Source: Ichthyophonus hoferi
Lineage: Eukaryota; Opisthokonta; Ichthyosporea; Ichthyophonida; Ichthyophonidae
Assembly (NCBI GenBank): GCA_002751075.1
Contig: NAOQ01000017.1
Coordinates: 82,262-146,261, forward strand
DNA length: 64,000 bases
Direction: 5' to 3'
Part shown: piece by piece, positions 16,295 to 28,100 of the stretch
How positions within the stretch are numbered: the stretch's first letter is position 1
How the letters are laid out: every line of letters begins with the position of its first letter
Position numbers and translations under genes: made by a program
Notes under the pieces: generated by a model
Told to the model about the DNA's origin: nothing
The model's input: the letters and a program-made list of their open reading frames with translations, nothing else
Databases searched by the model: none

Positions 16295-19200
16295 TGTTAC
16301 ATAGTATAATATTATATAATATAGCATGGCATATAGTATGAAATAGTACGGTGTATAATTTAACATAGTATAACATAATGTGCTATATAATCTAATATAG
16401 CGTGGTATATAGTCAAATGTAATATAATACATTCCGACGTTCTTATTCTTTTTCCACTGCAATAGTCTACAAATCGTTTTAATTCACCTTTTTATAAGAC
16501 CATTCTAATGCTAAGTCTATTAATAAAGTATTATATATTTATATATTTACAAAATATACTATATATATAAGATACCAAATCAATAACATTTATATGGTAT
16601 TATTTTCCATTTCTGTATTAGGGCCGGTCACTAGTGTTGAAATCCTGTGTGATTTTGGACCTGAGGAAACCAATCAGGACAGTGATGGTATGTTCAGTGT
16701 GTATGGGTTATAATTTAGATTGGTTAGTTAAAAAAATTTAAAATTATGGTGAAGCGATTTTATAGCAATAGTCTCTTTATGTGGTTGGTGTGGTGTGGTT
16801 TTGGTTGATGTATGTATAGTTGTATAGCATAGAAAAATAAATCATGAAGATATTAGCATCTACGAGTAACTGCATTAGCTTGTACGTAGGTAAGTAGGGA
16901 TATATGCATCTCTGTTTGATGTGCGCATATATATGTATTTAAACACATATACATGCGTATTATAAGGAATATCTTTGAGATTCTTCTATAGTGTTTATCC
17001 TTATAAGTATTTATAGAATAAGACAAGAATAGGGTCTACCAAAGGATAAAAGATAGGATATTATATATTATTGTGTATTAACCATAGCTAATAAATATAT
17101 GCAAAGTGTACTTATTAGACCGTTTATCTCTAGCACCCTATTTCTATATACAATGACAATTATCAAATAATTGCATATGTATATAGATATATTAATGTAT
17201 ATATATTCATTCGGCCATCTATCTATCTATCTTTTTTATAGACGAATCACAATATAGCTCTTCTTCCCGGGATCCACTGATTCTCTTCCGTGATTGGCTG
17301 GAGGCAGTTTTTCTTTACAAGACACTCCCTTCTATTGATGAATCATCCTTTCGTCGCAAGCTGGTGATTAGTTGATATATATATGTATATATATATATAT
17401 GTGTGTGTTTTATCATAATTTCCTTATGGTTAACTGCACGATGTATCCAATCGAATTAAATTGTTATTTGTATATCCTTCTTAATAGTATAAAATCATTC
17501 CGACCCTATATATACACCCTGTGGTAATGGTATCTTGTATATATAGACTGTATGATGTTGGTTTTTACTCATTGTTATTTTATATATGTTTTTTGTGTAT
17601 CCTATTTGCTTTACCTATTATACTGATTATAATCTCACTACGTATTGGTAAGATATAGTTTGGTCACCAGTTGATGATTGGCTATATCTCCTTTCAAATA
17701 TGTTTTGTAATTATTACTTAATAGTATAAAATGATTTTAGCACTATATGTACAATATATAAAACTATTATCTGATATACATCTATATCTATACATGTATG
17801 ATAAATATGTTCACTGTTCATTATCTATTTATATCTTCTTCTATGCCACCTATACTAATCTATTAACCATATATACTGATCAATCACAGCGAGCAATGAA
17901 AAGACCATTTGTACTTCCTATTGGTTTTCCCGATCAACACGTGCGTTCAGCTTACTTTGAGCCAGTGGTTGATAAGAGCGACGCAAAATTTTCGTGGGGT
18001 ACCCCAGATATAGACCAATTACGGGAATATCCTCTTTACGAATTATGATATTATGGTTATTATTTATCATGTATATTTTCTGTTAAATATACTTTCTGGT
18101 GCCAATTATTGGACTAATACAAATCATCTAGTTACTTGCCCTTGCATGATTAATGGTTATTGAAGCCAATAACCATTAAAGTTAAAAGTGAATATGTGTG
18201 AGTATAGGTTAAATTGGAGATGTAGTCTTATTATATTTATACATATATGTAGGCTGTTATAGGATACCAGCCGGTGTGATATGGACCAACCAATCGAACA
18301 ATTATTTTAACATTAAGATTTATTTTATTGATTTCATTAAGTACATCGGTAAGACGGCATGTAAAGAAGATCTATATTGTAGTAAGTTTAAATATATGAT
18401 ATGATAGGATAATAACAGGACACTGCTATAATAGTCCTAGGTTATTGGTCTATACAAATATGAGCTTATATATGCATAATTATGCACATTACATTACATG
18501 AAGTTTTGGATTCACCCGCATATATAGACATATATATATATATATATATACTCCTCCCTTTGTACTAATCACCTATAATTCTTAACATAGTAATCGAATT
18601 GTCTTCTTGTATGACATACATACTTGATTTATCGGCTAAGGGATAATGCAATAACAGAAACCGTTTTACTGTTTAAATTTCTCACAAGGGAAAGGGTTGA
18701 AAACCTCTCTGTTTTTTTTTTTTGTATTGGTGTATAGGTAGAGGTACCTAATTAACATACAGATATAGATATATGAAATGACGTTTATCAGTTTTAAACT
18801 ATTTTCAGTTGTAGTATACATTTTAGTCCTTAATAACCGATTAACATATGCTCTGGATAAGTTTAATTGGGATTATTCCAAGACTGATGACATAATACTA
18901 CCTGTCGTAAGGCGCTCCGTCAACCACACGACACAAGCAGAGGTAATTAACTAATTTATTTTTCTATCTCCTCTCTCCTGTTGGATTTTATGTCACATCA
19001 ATTCGTCTTGTATATAAGTATATATAATGTTTGTTTACTTACTTATATTTTGTTATATATCCATTATACCTATACTTGTATATATATATATACTTGCTGT
19101 TGTTGGCCTGCATTTTTAATATCATTATATGATTTCTATATACTTATTATTGCCTACATATAGATTGGAGACTTCTTCACTACTGTCCCTGTGGAACATA

Positions 19201-20098
19201 GGATAATTAAGAGTAAAAGGGTATATACTGCACTGAATAAAGCAAGGAAGAAACAGGGTATGTAGATTTTGAAAGTGTTTAAATTATAAAGTAGCTTAAC
19301 CATTGATGAATGATTAGTGTGCTAAAACATTTGACAACAGTATATAAAAGGTACTTGGAAGAATGATGAAATGATTGGCTATTACCATAGCACCAAATTT
19401 TCGTAGGACAATTATCCGCTTGCCGATTTTAGTAGTAAGATCAACCTTGATATTTACAAGGCTACGAAAATATATATATTAACTATAATATACCATCTCT
19501 ATCCTAATCCTCCCAATCAATAGCTCTCGTGATTGCTAAGAAACGGCAAAAGGCGACCAAGGAAAGAGCTAGGGCAAACTCAGTGCAAGCCCCATTGGTC
19601 AATACAAAGCAATCCAATAGAAGAGGAGGGAAACCAATTACATCAAAGCCTTCCAATCCAACCAATGAAAAGCCAGTGAGTGCAACTGGAACAGCTCTGG
19701 TAATGAGTGATAGCGATGATTTAGGGCTTAGTGATTGGAGCGGAGAGGAAATGGGTGAAACAAAGACTAAATTAAATGATAGTGAATTGAATAATATTGC
19801 TAATAGTAGTAATGATGTAAAGCGTAGGAAGGGGGTGCCAGTATCGAAAGAAAAAAAAGGTCAAGAGACCAAATCACAAAAATTAATGTCAAAGTTATCT
19901 AGGAAACGGGCAAAGAAGGTAAAACGGGACAGTGAGTCAGATTTAAGGCTTAATAATAATAATAATGGGGATGATAGTAATGGGGGAGTTGACGATTCGG
20001 ATGAGGACTGGTTACTGAAGACAAGGAAAGGCTTAGCTAGGAAGCGAGCAAGGGGGATGTCCTCTGGACCAATCACAAATCAGGATAAGAGCCACTAA
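243..20098 (+). CDS. XPG/ERCC5/Rad2 structure-specific DNA-repair endonuclease (5' partial, 26 exons)
   Basis: Nuclear FEN1-family nuclease that makes the 3' incision in nucleotide-excision repair. Exons: 243-326, 928-975, 1539-1606, 2276-2347, 3055-3101, 4789-4901, 5446-5499, 5918-5968, 6538-6624, 7424-7806, 8725-8792, 9168-9250, 9798-9881, 10453-10525, 11583-11704, 13175-13963, 14354-14470, 14935-15064, 15267-15324, 15927-16027, 16622-16687, 17242-17363, 17890-18026, 18846-18942, 19164-19257, 19524-20098. All phases agree, giving about 1240 residues; human XPG has 1186. The N-domain shows KPVIVFDGAAPTLKK; the XPG-I domain has FGIPWVDSPAEAEAQCAQ and TEDSDTFLFG; the helix-two-turn-helix has MLSGSDYTDGIYGVG. 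These carry the expected acidic catalytic residues. The spacer is acidic and includes a UIM-like SEEEQLALAIALSLSSQ. QAEIGDFF after the nuclease core fits a PCNA-binding box, followed by a basic Lys/Arg tail. The first exon (MGV...) lies upstream of the window. Two introns are AT-AC type. Family assignment is very secure; exact small-exon borders are by hand. Confidence 0.95.
5969..6537 (+). other. Candidate U12-type AT-AC intron in XPG (first)
   Basis: No GT-AG choice joins the exon ending RKHQH to the exon with SFSEMQMVRLMNK in a workable phase. An intron starting ATATCTTTTT at 5969 and ending TTTAC at 6537 joins them in phase 0. CCTTAAC, a minor-spliceosome branch motif, lies at 6521-6527, with its branch A 11 nt from the 3' end. 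The donor differs from the ATATCCTTT consensus at one key position, so this call is weaker than the second AT-AC intron. Confidence 0.65.
12420..13153. repeat. Minisatellite of about 31-34 bp interrupted by an assembly gap
   Basis: Units like ATATGTAATATATCCTATAT recur at 12420-12540 and again at 13092-13153, in an XPG intron. The 62 bases before the gap and the 62 bases after it are nearly identical, so the gap sits inside a tandem array that the assembler could not resolve. Confidence 0.75.
12541..13091. other. Assembly gap (551 N)
   Basis: A run of N within the XPG intron between the exons at 11583-11704 and 13175-13963. The flanking exons are phase-compatible, so a missing exon is not required, though a phase-neutral one cannot be ruled out. 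Apparent long open frames across it are artefacts of N. Confidence 0.98.
16107..16291. repeat. (TATG)n microsatellite in an XPG intron
   Basis: Long runs of TATG with interruptions lie in the intron just after the exon carrying the GSDYTDG motif. They produce spurious open frames on both strands because TATG units lack stops in several frames. Confidence 0.9.
18027..18845 (+). other. U12-type AT-AC intron in XPG (second)
   Basis: The upstream exon ends in ...DIDQLRE and would otherwise run into a stop after five more codons, with no usable GT donor. The intron starts ATATCCTCTT, close to the U12 AT-AC donor consensus, and ends GATTAAC. TCCTTAAT at 18827-18834 matches the U12 branch site and its branch A is 12 nt from the 3' end. 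Splicing gives LREYALDKFNWDYSKTDD, which aligns without gaps to human IREFCQRYFGWNRTKTDE, and phase is kept. Human ERCC5 is, from memory, reported to contain minor-spliceosome splice sites. Confidence 0.85.
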
Positions 20099-21543
20099 TG
20101 ATGGATGAGGAACTTTTATAACACGCAGGAGTATATAAAGTAACCACGTTTTGACAGTGTAGAGAATGTTTTAATACTTTGATCTAAGGCGAAGGTTTGA
20201 ATAGAGTAGATTATCATATGAATTGGATATTGTTTACTAGAAGAATATAATATATCGATCCTTTTACTTTTTTTACTCCTTGTGGCTATTTTTTTTTAAA
20301 AAAAACGTTTTATATTAGTATACACTTCTTGTATCTGTTCTGGCTGTTGGTTGATTGAAGATAGAAATGATAGTGGCCAAGATTGATTTAGCTGACTGAC
20401 CTTAAGGGCTAAGTTTTGCAAACGAAAATGTAAAAAAAAAACACAAAATGAAGCTTGCTCTATTGAGACTATACTGGCATGATGATGAAAGTGATGCGTT
20501 TTTATAGTTAGTCTATTTTTAAGTAGATAAACAATTCTATATACTGTATAGTCGCCAATATATCTTTGAATAATTGAAGTTATTTGTATGCGTTTTATTT
20601 CTTGTATAAGCTTGTATCTTGTATTGTGCTCATATCATGACCATTTTTTCTTTCATACCGCAAGATATAGATCTGTATACAACGTAGACAAAGTAGGCAT
20701 AGTTTTAATTATATAATTAATTAATGCTGGATTTTAAAGTATTATATATATATTTGTATAATGCTATAATTAGAAATTATGAAAAGGTTCTTTCTGAGTC
20801 GAATTAAGAGACTCTTGATTATGTATTGATACCGAATCAAGTCTATACTGCTTTTATCTTAAATTCTCGGCTTGCAATAATCGGCTGCCACACTAAATAT
20901 GGATGAGATTACAACTACACAGCAATGATACTGCAGGACAGGAAGATAATAACTATATAATGTTGATAATTACTACCCGCCTTAAATTGACACCGATAAC
21001 ATACAGTTTGATATAGCATATATGGACAATATAGTACAGGAAGAAGCTGTTTAAGATTTAATAGTGTCATTGTTAATTCCGAGTTTGACAATTGACCAGG
21101 CTATTTACCCTGCGTGAACAATGATAGTCAAGAGGGTTCCACCCCATCCATACTGTATTTATTGATTGATTAAAGTTTTTCATTTTTTTTTTTCACTTGA
21201 TATATCAAATATATGAAAGAAGAAAACATCTTGACTGGTTGTACCTTTTATATTTTATGTAATTATAGTACAAGACATATATATGAATGAGGGTAGAAAT
21301 ATATTCCTACTTATAATTAACTTTACTTGTTTCAACGTGAACGTGGTGCATATTTGATCATAATTGCCTTATATATATATATAATCAAATGAAAAGAGAG
21401 ATAAATAAATAAAAGTCTGGTTAAGAATAAAACAAAATATGTTAAAAAAAAACATGCAGGAAATTAAGGCAGATATTCAATCGATAAAATGGATACAATA
21501 GAAAGAACGGAGAAAGAGAATAATAGATTGATAGAATATATAT
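20099..21543. other. Intergenic, no gene seen
   Basis: AT-rich sequence downstream of the XPG stop. It would contain the XPG 3' UTR. No open frame with coding character, RNA gene or recognisable repeat was found. Confidence 0.6.
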
Positions 21544-21965
21544 TGTTGGGAATAATAACTAGAGACTGTTTTCCTGTGACCTATATTCGTTTAGAAGGAG
21601 AGATAATACCGAATTAAGGAGGTTTTTAAGGTGTCCCTTTGCATATACAGACTACAAATATGCTAAGACATATTTTTTATTATTAGACAAGTCTGCAGGA
21701 CTTGTCTTAGGCAAGATGCCTAAATAATGTGTTTTCTGACCTAAAATATATGATCTGAAATGGCCTATTATATAGTCGCAGGATATCTGTCATTGGCTGG
21801 TTCAATTTTGATATATCATCTTGGATTGCCGTTTAACACCAATAGATTGCACTAACCATTTTTCCAGACTACAGACTACTTACGTAATAATAATTGCTAA
21901 TAATATTAATTGTTTGTAGCTATATAAAGAAATACCAATATTAATTAAATATTTCTGTTTTAACA
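21544..21965 (+). mobile_element. Solo LTR-like repeat, 422 bp, copia-style ends
   Basis: It begins TGTTGGGAATAAT and ends TGTTTTAACA, so it has TG...CA termini. The same five bases, TATAT, lie on each side, consistent with a target-site duplication, although the local sequence is TA-rich. At least six related pieces occur in the window, some inverted. The start motif is typical of copia-type LTRs and a copia fragment is present at 62 kb, but linkage of the two is inference. No internal region is attached, so it looks like an old solo LTR. Confidence 0.7.
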
Positions 21966-22780
21966 TATATACTTACATAATGAAACAAAAAACAAAAAAT
22001 GAAAATGGGTACTTCAAAAATAAAGGAGATAAAAAATGATGAAAATTGAAAGAGAAGATAAATTAATGAAAGTGGGTGGGGTTAAAAGGATAAAATATAA
22101 GCGAAAGATAAAAAAAGATGCAAAAAACACAATTATATTGCATGGCTTGATTGAGCCTCTCGGGGAAAGATACAAGTCTCAGGCGGGTTTTTTAAAGTAA
22201 GCTAAATTGCTTATTTGGAATTATGTACCATAATATAATAGACAATAAACATTATTTTACAAACAAATATAGAAGAATTTGTAGATATACATACACGATT
22301 ATTATAAATCTTCATTCTCAACAATATTTACTTCATTGTCACAGAACTCATTAGAAAACTATTAGAAATAAAAGTAGTCTCCTCTGTTGCAGCAAATTCT
22401 ATTTGACGTACAGTGTACCTGCCTTCTAGTTATAAATAGGTAAAGGACAAACCAAAGCCTTTCTGAGTTCTGATTGAATGACAAAAAACTGTTCTGAATT
22501 TTCAAGACATTTTAAATTTCCTACCCTACAACTTACAATATAAGTAATAACTAGGATCTAAATCAGTGTGATCGTAGATGGGCACTATGCAAGAACTATG
22601 TAATGGTTTGACTGTATTACTTGGTTTTCTAGTAAATAATTTGGATGGTGAATTTCTACTAGAGAATTAAAAGACAGAATGTAAATAAATAATAAAATAG
22701 GTAAAATAGGTTTCCAGAAAGGCTTTACAATACATTCACCACTGAAAACTGCAATAGGAAACAATAACTATTATTATATT
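21966..22780. other. Intergenic, no gene seen
   Basis: AT-rich spacer between the solo LTR and the 136-bp tandem duplication. I see no coding signal or recognisable repeat. Confidence 0.5.
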
Positions 22781-23052
22781 GGGAGCTTATTATATACTCT
22801 TACAAGATAGTTAACTCGGAATGAACACAGTTCAAATTGATTTTGCCGATACACAGTGTGCAAGACGAGCCATATTCTTACATGTATTGCATTAGTCGAT
22901 AAGAATAGTTATGATTGGGAACTTATTATATACTCTTACAAGATAGTTAACTCGAAATGAACACAATTCAAATTGATTTTGCCGATACACAGTGTGCAGG
23001 ACGAGCCATATTCTTACATGAATTGCATTATCGATAAGAATAGTTATGATTG
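22781..23052. repeat. Tandem duplication, two copies of about 136 bp
   Basis: The segment starting GGGAGCTTATTATATACTC at 22781 is repeated from 22917 with only a few differences, ending ATAGTTATGATTGG in both copies. The unit carries AATTGATTTTGCCGATACAC. No reading frame is shared. It could be a repeated part of a decayed element, but I do not recognise it. Confidence 0.9.
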
Positions 23053-23454
23053 GTTCCATTTAGATTATTGAACACAACGACGCGGGTGTTAACCAAAAAA
23101 ATAATACCCGCTGTAAAACAAAGCATTAAAGAAAACAAAAATCAATAATGAAGGCCCAACTGCTCATACATATGCGGCCCCCGGGGTATATGCGGCAACC
23201 CCGCATACCTGTGTACTACCATTATAGGCAAATACGAATACGTTCGTGACACAAAATTTGCATTCATTGAATATTTGTTAAATAACATCATAATACATAT
23301 ATATAGTCCTATTATACAACACCCAAGTGGCGACCCCGAAGCCTGTGGACAAGTCGCTAGAACTACCACAGATTGCTAAATATACGTATAATGGTGAAAC
23401 ACTAATAGACAGACATGTGTAAGTTCGGATTGGTTTGTTGTTTTACAAGAAAGC

Positions 23455-23774
23455 TGTTAGGAATAATAAATAGAGACAGGAGCATTTCTGAGATCTATAT
23501 TCGTATAGAAGGAAAGAGAATATCAAATTAAAGGGCATTTTAACATGTCCCTTTGCATATACAGAGGACAGATATGACATAAGACTTTTTTATTATTAAA
23601 TAAGTGAATAGGACAAGCCTATGCCAAGCAATACCGTTGACTGGCTCAATTTTGATCAATCATTTCGGACTGATTGTCATTTTAACACTAATAGATTGCA
23701 TCAACTATTTTTTCAGACTACATTTGTAATAGTAATTGCTAATAATATTAAATAATTATAGTTATGTTTTAGCA
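23455..23774 (+). mobile_element. Diverged LTR-like copy of the same family
   Basis: It starts TGTTAGGAATAATAAATAGAGAC and carries the family landmarks GTCCCTTTGCATATACAG, TGGCTCAATTTTGATC and TAATTGCTAATAATATTAA, ending near TTTTAGCA. It is shorter and more diverged than the 21.5-kb copy, with no clear flanking duplication, so it is probably older. Confidence 0.65.
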
Positions 23775-24364
23775 GTAGTTAGTAGAGATGTGTAAACTTC
23801 AAATTGGTTTGTTAGGTATAGGACATATTTAATCAATAGGTCATAGACCAGTAGTTTTGGATAACAACTTATTGATCCTAATCGAATGATGTGTGAAAAC
23901 GTGATAGCAATAACAAGGGATAATCCATCTAAGCGTGAAAGACTTGATTCCAAAAAAAAACTTAACGAGAGTGGACAAACAATATTTTTACAATCTATTT
24001 AGAATTTTTTATATATAGAAGATCTCTGAATATATCAGTAATTAAAAGGGATAAAGTATACTGTGGTTTGTAATATTATAACAATTACCAGTCAAATGTA
24101 AGGCTAAGATAAGGATCTTAATCCCTATAAATAGATGGTCCACAGATAAACACAGGAAAGTGCGCATCAAAAAAATAATTAAAACGAATTAATTAGTCAG
24201 AATGAAGTCAATAGATGCGAGGAGGGGTTATTATTGGTCAGCCAAAGTCTGTGATAAATAAGTTCTAGTTTTAAGTGGAATGTTCATAATTTTTAGTTTT
24301 GTACATTTGTTATGCATTTGTAAAAAGCATACTATAGATATAATTAGATAGGTAGTAGCGGCCG

Positions 24365-24425
24365 AGGGACAGTAAGTAATGTCCCTGGCTGCACAGCTAT
24401 GTGGCCGTCAGAAAATTCTGACGGC
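24365..24425. promoter_or_regulatory. Two inverted repeats at the start of the ABCB coding region
   Basis: AGGGACA (24365-24371) pairs with TGTCCCT (24380-24386), enclosing the start codon. A second, perfect 10-bp-arm inverted repeat lies at 24404-24425 (GCCGTCAGAA, two bases, TTCTGACGGC). The GC-rich arms stand out in this AT-rich DNA. Both could fold in the mRNA; any effect on translation is speculation. Confidence 0.5.
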
Positions 24426-25126
24426 TGTTCTTCAGCAAGTCATGTTATATAAAGCTTCACCAGCAACACCTTTAAGTTTGAAATTTCATACTTGTTTTCA
24501 GTTTCAATCTTTAACTCGACCCCTTTTCTTGTTTGTTACAGAGTCATGTTGGCTAAAGAGTTTTAAAGCTGCTGCGTTTCAGAACGCTATCAACCAACAT
24601 GGGATCATTAATAATCAGCTTCTTAATACATTAATAACTGCAAAAGAAACTAAAACTACTGCATTAACAACTTGCAAAAATGTGCGAAATGCCTTTAGGT
24701 TAGAGAAGAAATACCCAAGCATAATTAAGTTTCAAAGGAGAGGGTTTCAAACTACAAGACTAAAAAATTTATATCAAGATGTTCAAGTCGTGAGAGAGGT
24801 TCATTCAGGAAGACCTAGGTTGTCTACACCACACAAAGTATCACGTAGTACAATTACTCCCACAGCTAAAACTACACAATTGCCCTTCAATAGTGGAAGC
24901 AAATCTACAAAAAATATTATTGTGAAAGCGAAAAACACTGAACAGGGAGAGAGGCTACGATTTACACCTCCCGCAAAGGGGAAAAGGTCACCTTTCGATC
25001 AGGTAGCTATTATATTTATTATTATTTTTTTCTAATATTTTTATTTAAATTTTTATTTAAATTTTTATTTAAATTTTTCTTACTTAAATATATACTTTTT
25101 ATTTTCCAATATTTTATTATTATTAC

Positions 25127-25160
<34 letters not shown>

Positions 25161-28100
25161 TTCTATCATTCCAACATCTTATCTGTTTATAATATTTTTT
25201 TCTGCTCACTAATTTTATTTTAAAAAATCTGTAATGGTATTAGATAGACGAATATACTTCATTTCTTTTAAACTAATTTAATTTAGCACACAATATAGAC
25301 ATCTTTCAGGAGGTATTATAGTTTTCACAATCAAGTCCTTTTACATAACATTGTCTTGAACTGTATTTTTCATATTTTATTTTGTTTAATTACTTTACAA
25401 CCTTACTTGTATCTTGATAGCACAGTGCTTATCTATTAACTTTAATGTATTCTTTCTGTTTCTTCATTTTATCTATGTTTATCCAGTCCGACTTTTACTA
25501 ATACTTACCTTTATCACGCCCTTTATTTTTAATTAACCAATTGTATTATTTAATTTAGGCTATTGAAGGTATAACCACCCAATTAGTGCCTGAGATGCGC
25601 CAACAAGCAGTAAAAGCTGCCGCTAGAGCGGTATTGTCTATTAGAAGTTCAGGAGCTACAGAGGATGAGAGAAATACACAAGATGATATAGAGGGAGAAT
25701 CTACGGTACGGGGAGGGTAGGGGGTATATGTGGCTATGTGTTGGTGTGATAATTATGGCTTCATTTGGTTTTATATCAGGTTTATCTATTTATTTCTTCA
25801 GTATTCTAATATATCATCTATATCTGTGTTAAAGCTTTGCCTTTTGGCCTCTATAAGCATACATGTAAGAGGTCAATCTAGACTTTTATTCTTAATTATA
25901 AATATATCGTAATGTTTTACTTTTCTAACTAATGCTATCTTTTCTTCGAGGACTGTATTTATCCAATTATATCATTGTGTGTCTTCTAAGTTTACTTTTA
26001 AATCTATATAAAATACTCTTGTCCAATTATCTTCACTGGCCCTCTACCAAATTGTCTATGTATACAACCTGTATTGAAATATATATTCCCGCTGTTATCT
26101 CTGCTTACTCTGCCCATGTTAACATATATATGTATATGCATATATTTACTATTACAGGTCCCTCTCCGACGGTTATTTGGCTTAGTTAGAGATGAGTTCC
26201 CGCGATTAACAGCGGCTATGTTGGCAGTATTTATATCATCTGTCTCTTCATTAGCCTTCCCAACTACCGTAGGAAAGGTCATTGACATGGTACAACAACA
26301 GGGTGATGTGACCTCCGTCTGCCCCTTTCTCTTAATATACTTTTATTCATATGCACTATAACCTATACATTCATATTGAATTCAGAGTATTGCTCCAAGA
26401 GATCTTTAACTTTATGTTCTAGAAATAGTTGTTGATGTCATATTCATGATAATATATATATATATATATATATATTGGAAACGTATGTTTAGTATCACTA
26501 TAGCAGCATTCTCTATTATACAATAATCACCTCTTCTGCTCTCTTTCTCTTTACCTTATTCGTTTTATTTCATTTATTATTTTCTTCTTGTTTTCTTTTT
26601 ATACCAAGTGCTTTTTATCACCACTAATATAAATGGAGGTGGTCCTATAGTTTAGTCATATGATACATATCTATTTTCTTTTACTTGACTTCTGTTCAAT
26701 CATATTATACTAATTAAGAAGCCTTCTATAATTAGTGCCTTTTAATTATTCAATAGAGTTTATAAAATCCTAGGATATTACCATACCACTTGTAAAATTC
26801 TTGTGTTAATTATTATTTCTATCCAATCAGATAACTTGACTATCTATTTAGCCTCTCACTCTGTATCTTAAGCTTTACCATGATTCTACATTGGAATGAT
26901 TGGGTAATATACAGCAATTGACTAAATTATTAATGTTATTTTATGACCTTGACCATAAAGATGTATGCTTGTATATATATATATATTAATATTTCTAAGC
27001 CAATCATTTTTTCTTAATAAAAGCCTTCCACACAATGTAATAACATTTTTTCTATTCATCCTATCCTCTTTGTCTCACCTACTCTTTTTTTTTTCTTTTT
27101 TAATGATTTATCAATACAAATCCAGGTAACTCCAGTGAAGTTGAGCTGCTCTTACTTGGTATGATGGGGTTGGTAGGGGTAGGATCCATAGCTGTTTTTG
27201 TGCGAGTGTCTTTGTTGGCCATTGTCAGTGAACAGGTGGCGAGAAGGACGCGTAAACGTGTATTCCATTGTTTGATTAATCAAAGGATGTCTTTTTTCGA
27301 TTATAATGATACCGGACGATTGGTCAATAGATTAAATACAGATACGTCTATGGTGGCCGCTACCTTGACAGATAATGTCGCTAGAACTCTAAAGTCACTT
27401 ATGGTAGGTAGTAGGTACTGTGACAGTTGGGCTGGATATGTGTATACAAGTATGGAAGAGAGAAAGGGTAGGAGAGGGTAAGAATGGTATATAGATATGC
27501 TTACGTACACGTACATAAATATATATATTAATAGCATGTATATAGGTTATATGGTCATATATATTTAGATAGGATGTCTATAAATGAACGAATAGAGCAT
27601 ATATGTGATTGGTGGAAGTAAGAGGGAGATGGAGGGAAATAGGAATCAGGAATATGTATGCAATATTATTTAGATAGTTTTACAAGGGTGTTGTTATATT
27701 TTGCACCACTTTCTTTTGACCAAAATGTTTTATAGATTAGTATTCCATTTTGTTTTATTATCATCAACTAATTAATTACACAATACATTGGTCAATCATC
27801 CAGTTTCATACCAAATTTGGTTATTTACTTACGTAACTACCATGCATTAGTTCCTTCTTAATTCCTTGGATAATTAAACGGTTCCTCTTGTCAACCAATT
27901 ATATGCTATTAATCTTTCTTACCCGATTGCACAACAAAACTTTCCCCCAATTACCCGTTAACAATTTTATCTATTTGTAAACACATTAATCTAATTATAA
28001 AATGGTCTCATTATCGTTCATATTAAATGACATTCAACCAGTCAATCTGTACTCTCTACTTTCTCAGAACAATTACTTAAAAAAAGTTATACTATTTTGA

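Noticed and set aside
16067-16462. Several overlapping open frames rich in YVCMYVCM or YIHTYIHT
   Set aside because: They are translations of the TATG microsatellite on both strands.
17890-18048. XPG ending at the TGA at 18046-18048
   Set aside because: The conserved C-terminal part of the nuclease core continues at 18846 in phase through an AT-AC intron.
23142-23369. 75-codon minus-strand frame in a GC-richer patch
   Set aside because: No domain or start context; the patch is better viewed as a possible element junction.
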